DNA from: Kutzneria sp. CA-103260 | Lineage (GTDB): Bacteria > Actinomycetota > Actinomycetes > Mycobacteriales > Pseudonocardiaceae | Direction of reading: 5' to 3' | DNA length: 64,000 nucleotides | Assembly (NCBI RefSeq): GCF_018263855.1 | Contig: NZ_CP073318.1 | Location: 2,170,001 to 2,234,000 of the forward strand | Part shown: one piece after another, positions 34,312 to 42,989 of the stretch | Layout: every line of letters starts with the position of its first letter | Numbering within the stretch: the first letter of the stretch is position 1 | Made by a program: the position numbers and the translations under genes | Notes under the pieces: generated by a model | Database searches by the model: none | Told to the model about the DNA's origin: nothing | Seen by the model: the letters and a program-made list of their open reading frames with translations, nothing else

Positions 34312-36326
34312 ACTCCACAGGTGTCGGTCTCGGTGTTGCCGTGGCCGTCGGACTGCTTGCTGCGGTGGCCGCGCTCGTCGTGCCGCAACGGATGCGCGCC
34401 GCGGTGACCGGTGTGGGCACGGCAGTCTGCGGCGCGGCCGGGGTGGCGGCCGGCGTGTGCGCGTTGTCCGGCATCACGTTTTCCCTTGCCCTGCCGGCAC
34501 TGCTGCCGCTGTCGGGCGTCGTGGTCACCGTGGACGGACTGGGCGGGCTGTTCCTGGCGGTCACCGGCGGGGTCGCGGTCGCGGCCGGCGTCTACGGCAT
34601 CGGCTACGCCCGCCACACCGGCAACAGTCGGTTGGCGCAAGCGATGTTCCCGTTGTTCGTGGTGGCCATGCTGCTGGTGGTCTCGGCGGCCAGCGTGGGC
34701 GCGCTGCTGGTGTGCTGGGAACTGATGGCGCTGTTCTCGCTGCTGCTGGTGGTGGCCGAGCACAAGCGTCGGCCCGAGGTCGCTGAGGCGGGCCGGTGGT
34801 ACGCGGTGATGACGCACCTGGGGCTGATGGCGATCCTGATCGGACTGCTGGTGCTGGCCGCGCACGCGTCGGGGGATTCGTTCTCCGTGCTGCGGGCCGC
34901 CGGCCGGAACCTGCCACCCGCGGTGGCCGCGGCGGTGTTCCTGTTGACCCTGGTCGGGTTCGGATCCAAGGCGGGGATCGTGCCGCTGCACGCCTGGCTG
35001 CCGCGGGCGCACCCGGAAGCGCCCAGTCACGTGTCCGCGCTGATGTCGGCGGCCATGGTCAACCTCGGCGTGTACGGGATCGTGCGGGTCGGGTTCGACC
35101 TGCTCGGCGGCGGCCAGCGCTGGTGGTGGGCGGTGGTGCTCGGACTCGGTGCGGTGTCGGCGATCTACGGCATCCTGCAGGCCGCGATGAGCACCGATCT
35201 GAAGCGGCTGCTGGGCTACTCGACCACCGAGAACATGGGGCTGGTGCTGGTCGGGATCGCCGCCGCCGGGATGTTCGCATCGGGCGGAGACCGTGTGCTC
35301 GCCGGCCTTGCGCTGGCCGCCGGGCTGTTGCACGTGGTCAACCACTCCGCGTTCAAGACGGTCCTGTTCCTGTCGGCGGGATCGGTGCTGCACGGCACGG
35401 GGTGTCGGGACCTGGATGCGCTGGGCGGACTGCGGACCTCGATGCGTGCGACGACGGCGGCGTTCGCACTCGGTGCGCTGGCTGCCTCCGCGCTACCACC
35501 GGGCACGGCGTTCGTCAGCGAATGGCTGCTGCTGCAAGCGCTGATCCACGGGCTGCCCGCGTCCGGGGTGATGACCGCGATCGCGATGCCGCTGGCAGTC
35601 GCCGCGGTGGCATTGACCGCCGGCCTGGCGGTGGCGACCTTCGTCAAGGCGTTCGGCGTCGGGTTTCTGGCCCGCCCACGCAGTGTCGACGCCCAGAACG
35701 CTGTGGAGAGCCCGGTCAGCATGCTGGCCGGGATGGGCATCGCGGGCTTGGCCTGTGTGGCGCTGGCCCTGCTGCCTACGCTCGCGCTGCCGGCGATCGG
35801 CTCGGTGGCCAGCCACGTGGCCGGCGTGTTCAGTCCCGCGCGGGCCGACGCGGTGACGGTCCGGCTGGTCGGGGTGGCCGGCTCGTTGTCGCCGCTGATG
35901 CTGGCCATCGCGTTGGTCGTGGCGATCGCGCTGGTGCTGGGAGTGCTGCGGGCGGTCGCGGCGCGGCGAGCCCGGCGCGAGGCACGGTTGTGGGACTGCG
36001 GAGCCGGCCCGCTGTCGGCGCGGATGGAGTACACGGCGACCTCCTTCGCCGAGCCCCTGCAACGGGTCTTCGACGATGTGCTGCAACCGGAGACCGACGT
36101 GGATGTCACGCACAGCCGGGAGTCCAGGTACCTGGTGGAGGCTGTCGAGTACCGGCGGCGGGTGCCCGACCGGATCGAACGCCGGTTCTACCGGCCAGTG
36201 CTGACGGTGATCGCCGCGTGGGGTTCGGTGGGGCGGCGGCTGGCGACCGGCAGCGTGCACCGCTATCTCGGCTACGGCTTCTACACCGTGTGCGGACTGC
36301 TGATCCTCCTGGTGGTGACCCGATGA
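34308..36326 (+). CDS. proton-pumping membrane subunit, HyfB/HycC/NuoL-like (Rv0083-like)
   Basis: 672 residues, about 15 membrane spans. Key proton-path residues are kept: Glu in CWELMALFS and Lys in GFGSKAGIVPLHAWLPRAHPEAPSHVSALMS, with a second Lys in NHSAFKTVLFL. A C-terminal soluble tail carries RLWDCGAGPLSARMEYTATSFAEPLQRVF, as in HyfB and Rv0083. Starts at the ATG overlapping the previous stop. It should move protons or Na+ across the membrane, coupled to the soluble arm. Confidence 0.92.
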   Translation: MNSTGVGLGVAVAVGLLAAVAALVVPQRMRAAVTGVGTAVCGAAGVAAGVCALSGITFSLALPALLPLSGVVVTVDGLGGLFLAVTGGVAVAAGVYGIGYARHTGNSRLAQAMFPLFVVAMLLVVSAASVGALLVCWELMALFSLLLVVAEHKRRPEVAEAGRWYAVMTHLGLMAILIGLLVLAAHASGDSFSVLRAAGRNLPPAVAAAVFLLTLVGFGSKAGIVPLHAWLPRAHPEAPSHVSALMSAAMVNLGVYGIVRVGFDLLGGGQRWWWAVVLGLGAVSAIYGILQAAMSTDLKRLLGYSTTENMGLVLVGIAAAGMFASGGDRVLAGLALAAGLLHVVNHSAFKTVLFLSAGSVLHGTGCRDLDALGGLRTSMRATTAAFALGALAASALPPGTAFVSEWLLLQALIHGLPASGVMTAIAMPLAVAAVALTAGLAVATFVKAFGVGFLARPRSVDAQNAVESPVSMLAGMGIAGLACVALALLPTLALPAIGSVASHVAGVFSPARADAVTVRLVGVAGSLSPLMLAIALVVAIALVLGVLRAVAARRARREARLWDCGAGPLSARMEYTATSFAEPLQRVFDDVLQPETDVDVTHSRESRYLVEAVEYRRRVPDRIERRFYRPVLTVIAAWGSVGRRLATGSVHRYLGYGFYTVCGLLILLVVTR

Positions 36327-36601
36327 GCACCGACAACGGCGACGGCACAGTGATCGTGCGGCTACCCGCGCCGGATGAGCACCTGCCATCTGGTCCACTG
36401 TGGACATTCATTGACGACGACAGCGACGGCCTGATCGTGGCTAGCCAACCTGACCAGCAGCGGGTCGCCCTGACCGCCCGAGCGTTGACGACCTGGGGCA
36501 CGACGACCATGGTGCGGCTGTCCCCGGCCGGCGCTCGTGCGGCTGCCGCCGCGCTGCTGGCAGCCGCGGACCATGCCGAACGGCGGGAGACAGCCCGGTG
36601 A
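36323..36601 (+). CDS. small soluble protein inside the complex operon
   Basis: 92 residues, overlapping both neighbours (ATGA at 36323, GTGA at 36598). No membrane segment. The pattern VIVRLPAPDEHLPSGPLWTFIDDDSDGLIVASQPDQQRVALTARAL suggests a small beta-rich fold, with a helical alanine-rich C-terminus. It has no counterpart in the Rv0082-Rv0087 order as I know it. Tight coupling suggests a subunit or assembly factor of the complex. No family recognised. Confidence 0.75.
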   Translation: MSTDNGDGTVIVRLPAPDEHLPSGPLWTFIDDDSDGLIVASQPDQQRVALTARALTTWGTTTMVRLSPAGARAAAAALLAAADHAERRETAR

Positions 36602-37545
36602 GCGCGTTGGGTGTTGTCGGCGGGGTGGTGCAGCCGCTCGTGATCGTGGCCGGATCTCCGGTCCTGGTCGGGGTCATGCGCCAGGTCCGGGCGAGGCTGG
36701 AAGGCCGGGCCGGGGCCGGGATCGGGCAGCCGTGGCGCGATCTGCGCAAGCTGTTCGGCAAGGAGCCGATCACGCCCCGTGGCACCAGTGCGGTGTTTCG
36801 GCTCGCCCCGTTGGTGTTGGCGGCCACCACGGTGGTGGTCGCGGTCGTGGTCCCGTTCGTCACCACGGATTCCGCCCTGGATCCGGTCGCGGACCTGTTC
36901 GCGGTGGTGGCGCTGCTGGCGGCGGGCACCGTGGCGCTGGCGCTGGCCGGCCTGGACACCGGCACGGCGTTCGGTGGCATGGGTGCCAGCCGCGAGATGA
37001 CCATCATCGCGCTGGTCGAGCCGACCCTGCTGGTCGCGATCTTCGCGTTGTCGGTGCGGGTGGGATCGACCAACCTGGCCGCGATCGTGTCCTCGACACT
37101 GCACGACCCGTCCCGGGTGATCTCCCCGGTCAGCCTGCTCGCCGCGGTCGCCCTGATCGTGGTGATCGTCGCCGAGACCGGACGGCTGCCGGTGGACAAC
37201 CCGTCCACGCACCTGGAGCTGACCATGGTGCACGAAGCGATGGTGCTGGAGTACGCCGGCCCCGACCTGGCACTGGTCGAACTGGCGTCGGCGATGCGGC
37301 TGAGCGTGTTCCTCGGGCTGCTGGCGAATCTGTTTCTCCCGTGGGGCATCGCCACCACCACCAGCCCGCTGCCCGTACTCGGCGGCGTCGTCGCGGTCGC
37401 CGTCAAGGTCACGCTGCTGGGCGCCCTGCTGGCGATCGGTGAGGTGTTCCTGGCCAAGCTGCGCCTGTTCCGGGTGCCGGAGTTGCTCGCCGGCTCGTTC
37501 CTGCTCGCGCTGCTCGCGGTCGCGGCGTCGTTTTTTCTGGCCTGA
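36598..37545 (+). CDS. HycD/NuoH-like membrane subunit (Rv0084-like)
   Basis: 315 residues (316 in Rv0084), about 8 spans. PWRDLRKLFGKEPITPRGTS near 42-62 and AETGRLPVDNPSTHLELTMVHEAMVLEYAGP near 188-218 are signature loops of the NuoH/HycD family that contact the soluble arm and form the quinone/coupling channel. The acidic residues needed for coupling are present. GTG start overlapping the previous stop. Confidence 0.92.
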   Translation: MSALGVVGGVVQPLVIVAGSPVLVGVMRQVRARLEGRAGAGIGQPWRDLRKLFGKEPITPRGTSAVFRLAPLVLAATTVVVAVVVPFVTTDSALDPVADLFAVVALLAAGTVALALAGLDTGTAFGGMGASREMTIIALVEPTLLVAIFALSVRVGSTNLAAIVSSTLHDPSRVISPVSLLAAVALIVVIVAETGRLPVDNPSTHLELTMVHEAMVLEYAGPDLALVELASAMRLSVFLGLLANLFLPWGIATTTSPLPVLGGVVAVAVKVTLLGALLAIGEVFLAKLRLFRVPELLAGSFLLALLAVAASFFLA

Positions 37546-37564
37546 CAAGGAGCTCGTCGTCATC

Positions 37565-38227
37565 GTGAGTGACACCACCTACGTCCAGCTGCTGGATCTG
37601 GCTTGCGGCGGGCTGTTGCTGACCGCGGTGCTGGTGCTGTGGCGTCGCGAACTGGGCGTGATCATCGGAGTGTTCGCCGCGCAGGGACTCGCGCTGGCCG
37701 CTCTGGTCGGGGTGCTGGCCGCGCACGAGGGATCCACCGAGCTCGGTGGGGTGGCGGTGGGTGTTCTGGTGCTACGCGCGGGTGTGCTTCCTTGGCTGCT
37801 GCGGCGGGCCCTGGCACGGGGTGGGCCGGGGCGGCGGGAGACTCGGCCGCTGGTCAATGTCGCCGCCTCGCTGTTGGCCGCCGCGTTGCTGACCCTGTTG
37901 GCCTACGCCGTTTCGCAGCCGCTGGTCGCACTCGAGCCCTCGCCGGCCACCCGCGCGGTCCCGGTCGGCGTCACCGTGGTGCTGATCGGGTTCTTCGTGC
38001 TGGTCACCCGCCGCCGCGCACTGTCGCAGCTGGTGGGATTCCTGTTGATGGACAACGGCATCACCACGGTCGGATTCCTGACCACCGCCGGCGTCACGTT
38101 GATCGTCGAGCTGGGCGTGTCGCTGGACGTGTTGTTGGCGGTGTTGGTGCTGCAGATCCTGGCCAGCCGGATGCAGGAGACCTTCGGCGACACCGACCTG
38201 GACGAGTTGCGGGAGTTGCACGACTGA
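37565..38227 (+). CDS. HyfE/HycP-like membrane subunit (Rv0085-like)
   Basis: 220 residues from the GTG at 37565, the same length as Rv0085. About 6-7 spans with a cytosolic KR-rich loop (RRALARGGPGRRETR). The C-terminus has LQILASRMQETFGDTDLDELRELHD, typical of HyfE proteins, which combine NuoK-like antiporter features. ATG of the next gene overlaps its stop (TGATG). Confidence 0.88.
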   Translation: MSDTTYVQLLDLACGGLLLTAVLVLWRRELGVIIGVFAAQGLALAALVGVLAAHEGSTELGGVAVGVLVLRAGVLPWLLRRALARGGPGRRETRPLVNVAASLLAAALLTLLAYAVSQPLVALEPSPATRAVPVGVTVVLIGFFVLVTRRRALSQLVGFLLMDNGITTVGFLTTAGVTLIVELGVSLDVLLAVLVLQILASRMQETFGDTDLDELRELHD

Positions 38228-39708
38228 TGATCACGGTGCTGATGCTCTCCCCGGTCGTGGTGCCGGTGCTGGGGGCCTTGGTGTACTTGGTTGCCGGGTG
38301 GCGGCCGGCCACGGCATGGCTCGGCGCCGTCAGCGCCGGGCTGGTGTTGGTTGCGGCGATCGGCGCCGCCGTCGAGGTCGCCACGAACGGCCCGTACACC
38401 GCGCTGGCCGGCCTGGTGCGCGTCGATGCCCTGTCGGCGTTCATGGTGATAGTGATCGGCGCGGTCGGGCTGCTGGCCACCGTGGCCACCCCGGCCCACT
38501 TGGCCGTGGAGATCCAGGCTGGTCGAGCCGGCCCGCGCACGGCGACCCGGCACAGCCTGCTCGTGCAGGCGTTCCTGGCTGCGATGGCCCTGGCGGTGCT
38601 GGCCGCCGACCTGGGAGTGCTGTGGATCGCTGTCGAAGCCACCACCATCGTCACCGCGTTCCTGGTCGGACAGCGCCGCACCCGGTCGGCGGTCGAGGCC
38701 GCGTGGAAGTACGTGGTGATCTGCTCGACCGGCATCGCCCTGGCCCTGTTGGGCACACTGCTGCTCGACTACGCCGCCCGGCACGCTCCGGGCGCAGCGG
38801 GCCTGGACTGGACCAGGCTGGTCGCCACCGCCCACACGCTGGATCCCGGCGTGACTCGGATCGCGGTGGCGCTGCTGGTGATCGGGTTCGGCACGAAGGC
38901 CGGGCTCGCGCCGCTGCACGCCTGGCTGCCCGACGCGCATTCCCAGGCCCCAGCGCCGGTGTCCGCGCTGATGTCCGGGGTGCTGCTGTCGGTCGCCTTC
39001 TACGCGATACTGCGCGTGAAGGCGATCTCCGACGTCGCGCTGGGCACCGGGTTCGCTGGCGCCCTGCTGGTGGTGATGGCGTTGGCCTCCCTCGTCCTGG
39101 CCGCATCGCTCATCGTGGCCCAACGCGATTACAAACGGATGCTGGCCTACTCCAGCATCGAGCACATGGGCCTGCTCGCGTTGGGTGCCGCCGTCGGCAG
39201 CCCGCTGGCCGTGGCCGCTGTGTTGCTGCACATCCTGGGCCACGGCTTGGCCAAGGGAGTGTTGTTCCTTGGTGCTGGAAGGGTTTTGCAGACCACTGGC
39301 ACCAGCCGGATAAACGAGGTCCGCGGGTTGGCGGCCCGCCAGCCGTTGCTGGCCGGGTGCCTCGGGTTCGGCGTGCTCGCGCTGATCGGGCTGCCGCCGT
39401 TCAGCGTGTTCGCCAGCGAACTCGGGATCGCCCGCGCCGGATTCGCCTCGGGACTGGGCTGGGCCACCGGCGTGGCCCTGCTGCTCGTGCTGATCATCGC
39501 CGCCGCCCTGGTCACCCACACCAGCCGCATGCTGCTCGGCGCCGCGCCTGAAGGCCCCGGCGCGGCCACGACCACGCCCCGGCTCCCGGCCCTCACCGCG
39601 ACCGCCCTGCTCGTGGGGCTGGGCGGGTGTGCGGCACTCGGGGTTACCACCGGGCCATTGACCGACCTACTGCACTCGGCTGCCACCATCGTGACGGGAG
39701 CGCCATGA
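38227..39708 (+). CDS. HyfF/HycQ-like proton-pumping subunit (Rv0086-like)
   Basis: 493 residues (488 in Rv0086), about 14 spans. Antiporter signatures: WIAVEATTIVTAFLVG with the conserved Glu, IGFGTKAGLAPLHAWLPDAHSQAPAPVSALMSG with Lys, and HILGHGLAKGVLFL with the second Lys. A second proton channel besides the 34308 subunit, so the complex has at least two. ATGA overlap with the large subunit gene. Confidence 0.92.
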   Translation: MITVLMLSPVVVPVLGALVYLVAGWRPATAWLGAVSAGLVLVAAIGAAVEVATNGPYTALAGLVRVDALSAFMVIVIGAVGLLATVATPAHLAVEIQAGRAGPRTATRHSLLVQAFLAAMALAVLAADLGVLWIAVEATTIVTAFLVGQRRTRSAVEAAWKYVVICSTGIALALLGTLLLDYAARHAPGAAGLDWTRLVATAHTLDPGVTRIAVALLVIGFGTKAGLAPLHAWLPDAHSQAPAPVSALMSGVLLSVAFYAILRVKAISDVALGTGFAGALLVVMALASLVLAASLIVAQRDYKRMLAYSSIEHMGLLALGAAVGSPLAVAAVLLHILGHGLAKGVLFLGAGRVLQTTGTSRINEVRGLAARQPLLAGCLGFGVLALIGLPPFSVFASELGIARAGFASGLGWATGVALLLVLIIAAALVTHTSRMLLGAAPEGPGAATTTPRLPALTATALLVGLGGCAALGVTTGPLTDLLHSAATIVTGAP

Positions 39709-41219
39709 CCGACACCCGTGGGACACGCGCCTTCGGCGACCTCGTCGGGCACCGCCGCACCGCCCGGACCATCGCCCCGGACGAGTTGCCCGGCCTCGCA
39801 CTGGCGCTGCTGGACGCCGGCTATCGGGTGGCGTTGATCGCCGGCCACGACGACGGCGACCAACTCCGCGCGGTGTACTTGTTCACCGACGCCGCCACCG
39901 ACCATCGGGTCGAGCTGCACCTGCCGCTGGACCGCGAGTCGCCGCACGTGCCGAGCCTGGCCGGGATCTCGTTCCCGGCCGGGCGGTTCGAACGCGAGAT
40001 GCGCGACCTGTACGGGATCGTCCCCGACGACCACCCGTTGCCCCGACGTCTCGTCCGGCACTTCCACTGGCCGAAAGGCTGGTACCCGATGCTGTCCGAC
40101 GCCGGCGACCCGCCCGCGTTCGGCGACGTCGACGGCCCGTACCCGTTCCGCACCGTCGAGGGCCCTGGCGTGTACGAGATCCCGGTCGGGCCGGTGCACG
40201 CCGGCATGATCGAACCGGGCCACTTCCGGTTCTCCGTGGTCGGCGAGACGATCCTCAACCTCAAGGCCCGCTTGTGGTTCGTGCACAAGGGCATCGAGAA
40301 ACTGTTCCAGGGCCGGCGTGCCGACCAGGCCGTCGAGCTGGCCGAACGGATCAGTGGCGACACCGCCGTCGGCCACACCCTGGCGTTCTGCCTGGCCGTC
40401 GAGGACGCCCTCGGCATCCCGGTGCCGACCGCGGTCCGCAGGAGCCGCGCGATCCTGCTGGAGCTGGAACGGCTCTACAACCATGTCACCGATATCGGCG
40501 CGCTGTGCAACGACGTCGGACACGGCATCCTCAACGCCCACGCCCAGCGGATCCGGGAACAACTGCTCCGAATCAACGACGGGGTGACCGGTCACCGGCT
40601 GCTGCGCGGCGCGATTCGGCCCGGCTCCACCACGCTGATGCGGCCGCCTGACCCCGGCGCACTGGCGGCGATCGGCTCCGACGTCGCCGAGGTGGTCGCG
40701 CTCGCGGTGGAGCACAGCGTGGTCAACGACCGGTTCACCGGCACCGCCGTGCTCACCCTGGCTCAGGCCGCGGACCTCGGCGTGCTCGGCTATGTCGCCC
40801 GCGCCAGCGGACTGAACCTGGACGCCCGCCACGACCACCCGTTTCTGAGTCCGCCGTTGCCCCCCACCGTCCAGAGCCACACCGATGGCGACGTGCTGTC
40901 CCGGTTCCTCGTCCGCGCCGGCGAGATCCAGGAGTCCGTCGCGATGATCACCGTCCTGCTCGATGGCGCCGACGGCGGCGACGCGACTGCGGGCCCGACG
41001 GTCTCGGGGACCGGAGTGGGGATCGTCGAGGGATGGCGCGGCACGATCGTGCACCGGGTCGAACTCGCCGACAACGGCGCTGTGAGCCGGGTGAAGATCG
41101 TCGACCCCAGCTTCGTCAACTGGCCGGCGCTGCCGGTCGCGTTGGCCGACACGATCGTCCCGGACTTCCCGTTGGCCAACAAGAGTTTCAACCTCTCCTA
41201 CGCCGGCAACGACTTGTAG
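39705..41219 (+). CDS. HycE/NuoCD-like large subunit without NiFe ligands (Rv0087-like)
   Basis: 504 residues. N-terminal NuoC-like domain (FEREMRDLYGIVPDDHPLPRRLVRH) fused to the NuoD/hydrogenase large-subunit domain (HFRFSVVGETILNLKARLWFVHKGIEKL). In group 4 hydrogenases two CxxC motifs hold the NiFe site. Here the first reads ERISGDTAVGH (Ser217, Thr220) and the second DPSFVNW (Ser469, Asn472), so all four cysteines are gone. It cannot be a NiFe hydrogenase; it fits the Ehr (hydrogenase-related) class, whose substrate is unknown. Confidence 0.9.
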   Translation: MTDTRGTRAFGDLVGHRRTARTIAPDELPGLALALLDAGYRVALIAGHDDGDQLRAVYLFTDAATDHRVELHLPLDRESPHVPSLAGISFPAGRFEREMRDLYGIVPDDHPLPRRLVRHFHWPKGWYPMLSDAGDPPAFGDVDGPYPFRTVEGPGVYEIPVGPVHAGMIEPGHFRFSVVGETILNLKARLWFVHKGIEKLFQGRRADQAVELAERISGDTAVGHTLAFCLAVEDALGIPVPTAVRRSRAILLELERLYNHVTDIGALCNDVGHGILNAHAQRIREQLLRINDGVTGHRLLRGAIRPGSTTLMRPPDPGALAAIGSDVAEVVALAVEHSVVNDRFTGTAVLTLAQAADLGVLGYVARASGLNLDARHDHPFLSPPLPPTVQSHTDGDVLSRFLVRAGEIQESVAMITVLLDGADGGDATAGPTVSGTGVGIVEGWRGTIVHRVELADNGAVSRVKIVDPSFVNWPALPVALADTIVPDFPLANKSFNLSYAGNDL

Positions 41220-41234
41220 TCCCTGGAGAACGGT

Positions 41235-42101
41235 ATGAGCAGCGACCTCGGCAGCCAGCCGATCGTGGCGTGTGTGGACGGCTTGACACCTTCGCTGCAC
41301 GCAGTGCGCTGGGCCGCCGCCGAAGCGTTACGGCGGCGGGTATTGCTGCGGCTGGTGCACGCGCAGCGGCCGCAGCCGGGACATGACAGTCCGGTGGACG
41401 AGCCGCAGCGCGAACAGGTGTGGCAGCACCTCTGGGTGGCCGCCGCCATCGCACACGAGACGGCGCCCCCGGTGCGACTGACCGTCCGCAAACACCCTGT
41501 CGACCCTGTGGCCGGGCTGCTGGAGGAGTCCCACACCGCCGGGCTCGTAGTGATGGGAGCCGGCGGACAGAGCAGGTTCTCCGGCCTGCCGCTCGGATCG
41601 ACCGCGCTGGCCTTGGCCACCGGCAGTCGCTGCCCCGTGGTCGTCGTGCGTGATCAACCACGGGAATCCGGGCCCGTGGTGGTCGGTGTGACCGGGTCGA
41701 CGGTGAGCGATCTCGCCATCGGGCACGCCTTCGACCAGGCCGCGGCCCGTGCGGAGACCCTGATCGCCGTGCACGCCTGGCGGCCGAAGCCCGCCGACGT
41801 CGACATCGCCGCGGCGATGGGCGGCGCATGGACGGACATCGAGGCCAAGCAGGACCAACTGCTCGCCCAGTGGCTCTCGGGCTGGCAGCAGCGATACCCC
41901 CAGGTGCGGGTGATGCGCGTGCTCACCACCCGGCGGGCCGCTCGGTGTCTGCTCGATATCGGCCAGAGCGCCCAACTGGTCGTGGTCGGCTGCGGCGGCC
42001 GGAGCCGTGGCACCGGTCTGGTGCGGGGAGCGGTTCCCCGCGCGCTGATGCATCGCGCGACGGTTCCGGTCATGATCGTGCGTGCGGGTCACGGCCGCTG
42101 A
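41235..42101 (+). CDS. tandem universal stress protein
   Basis: 288 residues with two Usp domains. Each has the ATP-binding GxxG-x9-G(S/A) loop: GAGGQSRFSGLPLGSTALAL in the first and GCGGRSRGTGLVRGAVPRAL in the second. In M. tuberculosis such double-Usp proteins belong to the DosR hypoxia regulon (established). It follows the large subunit gene by 15 bases with GGAGAA upstream, so it is probably the last gene of the operon. Confidence 0.92.
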   Translation: MSSDLGSQPIVACVDGLTPSLHAVRWAAAEALRRRVLLRLVHAQRPQPGHDSPVDEPQREQVWQHLWVAAAIAHETAPPVRLTVRKHPVDPVAGLLEESHTAGLVVMGAGGQSRFSGLPLGSTALALATGSRCPVVVVRDQPRESGPVVVGVTGSTVSDLAIGHAFDQAAARAETLIAVHAWRPKPADVDIAAAMGGAWTDIEAKQDQLLAQWLSGWQQRYPQVRVMRVLTTRRAARCLLDIGQSAQLVVVGCGGRSRGTGLVRGAVPRALMHRATVPVMIVRAGHGR

Positions 42102-42160
42102 CCGGGCGGACCTGACGCCTGCCGCCTTCCCCGGAGCGAGGCCGGAGCGCGCTGACAAGC

Positions 42161-42529
42161 TCAGCGTCGAGGACCCGCCCCGGTCACGCGGTGCACCGCG
42201 TCGGCGAACTCCTGGGGAAGATCGAGTGCGACCTTGCATCGGGCGTCCCAGCCGAAGAACACGACCGCGCCGAGGAGTCGCTGCCCGTAGCCGATCATGT
42301 CCCAGGCCCACGCGATGCGGGAGCCAGGGTCGTTGGGCACGAGGCCACGGGCATACCCTTCCTCGTCGACGTACGCGACCGCGTTCACGCCGCCGGTGCC
42401 ACCGACCAACTGTTGCACGGAGGCACTGTCGCCGGTCGCCGCGCGAGCTGCCTGCCGCACAAGCAGTCGCTTGGCCGCTACCGGGGTGACCGTGCCGTCC
42501 GGGTCGACAGCGAGGCCGGTGATCGTCAA
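42161..42529 (-). CDS. DUF3846-like protein
   Basis: 122 residues from a TTG at 42529, chosen because GGGAGGAA stands 5 bases upstream while the longer frame has none. SVQQLVGGTGGVNAVAYVDEEGYARGLVPNDPGSRIA and LLGAVVFFGWD follow the DUF3846 pattern (LVGG, N-EEG, PN-A, G-vv-G), a family of unknown function found in phages and actinomycete plasmids. Convergent with the stress protein gene. It may be an accessory insertion in the island. Confidence 0.65.
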   Translation of the reverse strand: MTITGLAVDPDGTVTPVAAKRLLVRQAARAATGDSASVQQLVGGTGGVNAVAYVDEEGYARGLVPNDPGSRIAWAWDMIGYGQRLLGAVVFFGWDARCKVALDLPQEFADAVHRVTGAGPRR

Positions 42530-42691
42530 GGTGTTCCTCCCGCGAGGGTGGGCCAGACCGGGCGACCATGATGCCGCACAAGGGTTTGCCGTCACCGCAT
42601 CGCGCACCGTGTCCGGTCGCGGTCATTCGCGCGCGGACCGCCACCGCTGGCCGCGGTGACCCGATCTCGGCGTACCCCACGTCTCGCGGTT

Positions 42692-42726
42692 GAAGACTTG
42701 CGCGTATCTTTAACTGCGAAGACTAT
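42692..42726. promoter_or_regulatory. TTGC/TATCTTTA element before the second small-protein/malic-like pair
   Basis: 27 of 35 bases match 31746-31780. It lies 53 bases before the GTG at 42780. As there, half-sites are spaced 16 bp apart and TATCTTTA is centred between them. Confidence 0.65.
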
Positions 42727-42779
42727 GGATTACTCACGTGGCGGGGTGCCCGCCGAGAGCCAACGAAGGGTCGGGATCG

Positions 42780-42989
42780 GTGAGTGAGTTCGTCGCGGTG
42801 CTGCGCGGCCGGGTCCGGGACGCGCAACAGGCGCTGCGGGCGGCATGGGAAGCCGGCTACCCCTACGAGGCCGGGCTTCATTCGGGACGGCTGGCCGACC
42901 TCGTGGAACTCGCTGGCCAGCACGGCATCGACATCGACGGGTGGGTGGCCCCGGATGTCCTGGCCCAGCTGGGTGAGGAGGACCGGTGA
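42780..42989 (+). CDS. small protein of the SEF/LR...W family, copy 2
   Basis: 69 residues from the GTG at 42780. SEFVAVLRGRVRDAQQALRAAWEAG, then [33 protein letters not shown]. Shares SEF, LR, HGID and WV-P with copies 1 and 3. Its TGA overlaps the next gene as GTGA. The start is set by the paralogues; a frame open from 42738 has no ribosome site. Confidence 0.75.
   Translation: MSEFVAVLRGRVRDAQQALRAAWEAGYPYEAGLHSGRLADLVELAGQHGIDIDGWVAPDVLAQLGEEDR

Noticed and set aside
39147..41300. 717-codon minus-strand frame
   Set aside because: Antisense to the HyfF- and HycE-like genes; no protein-like content.
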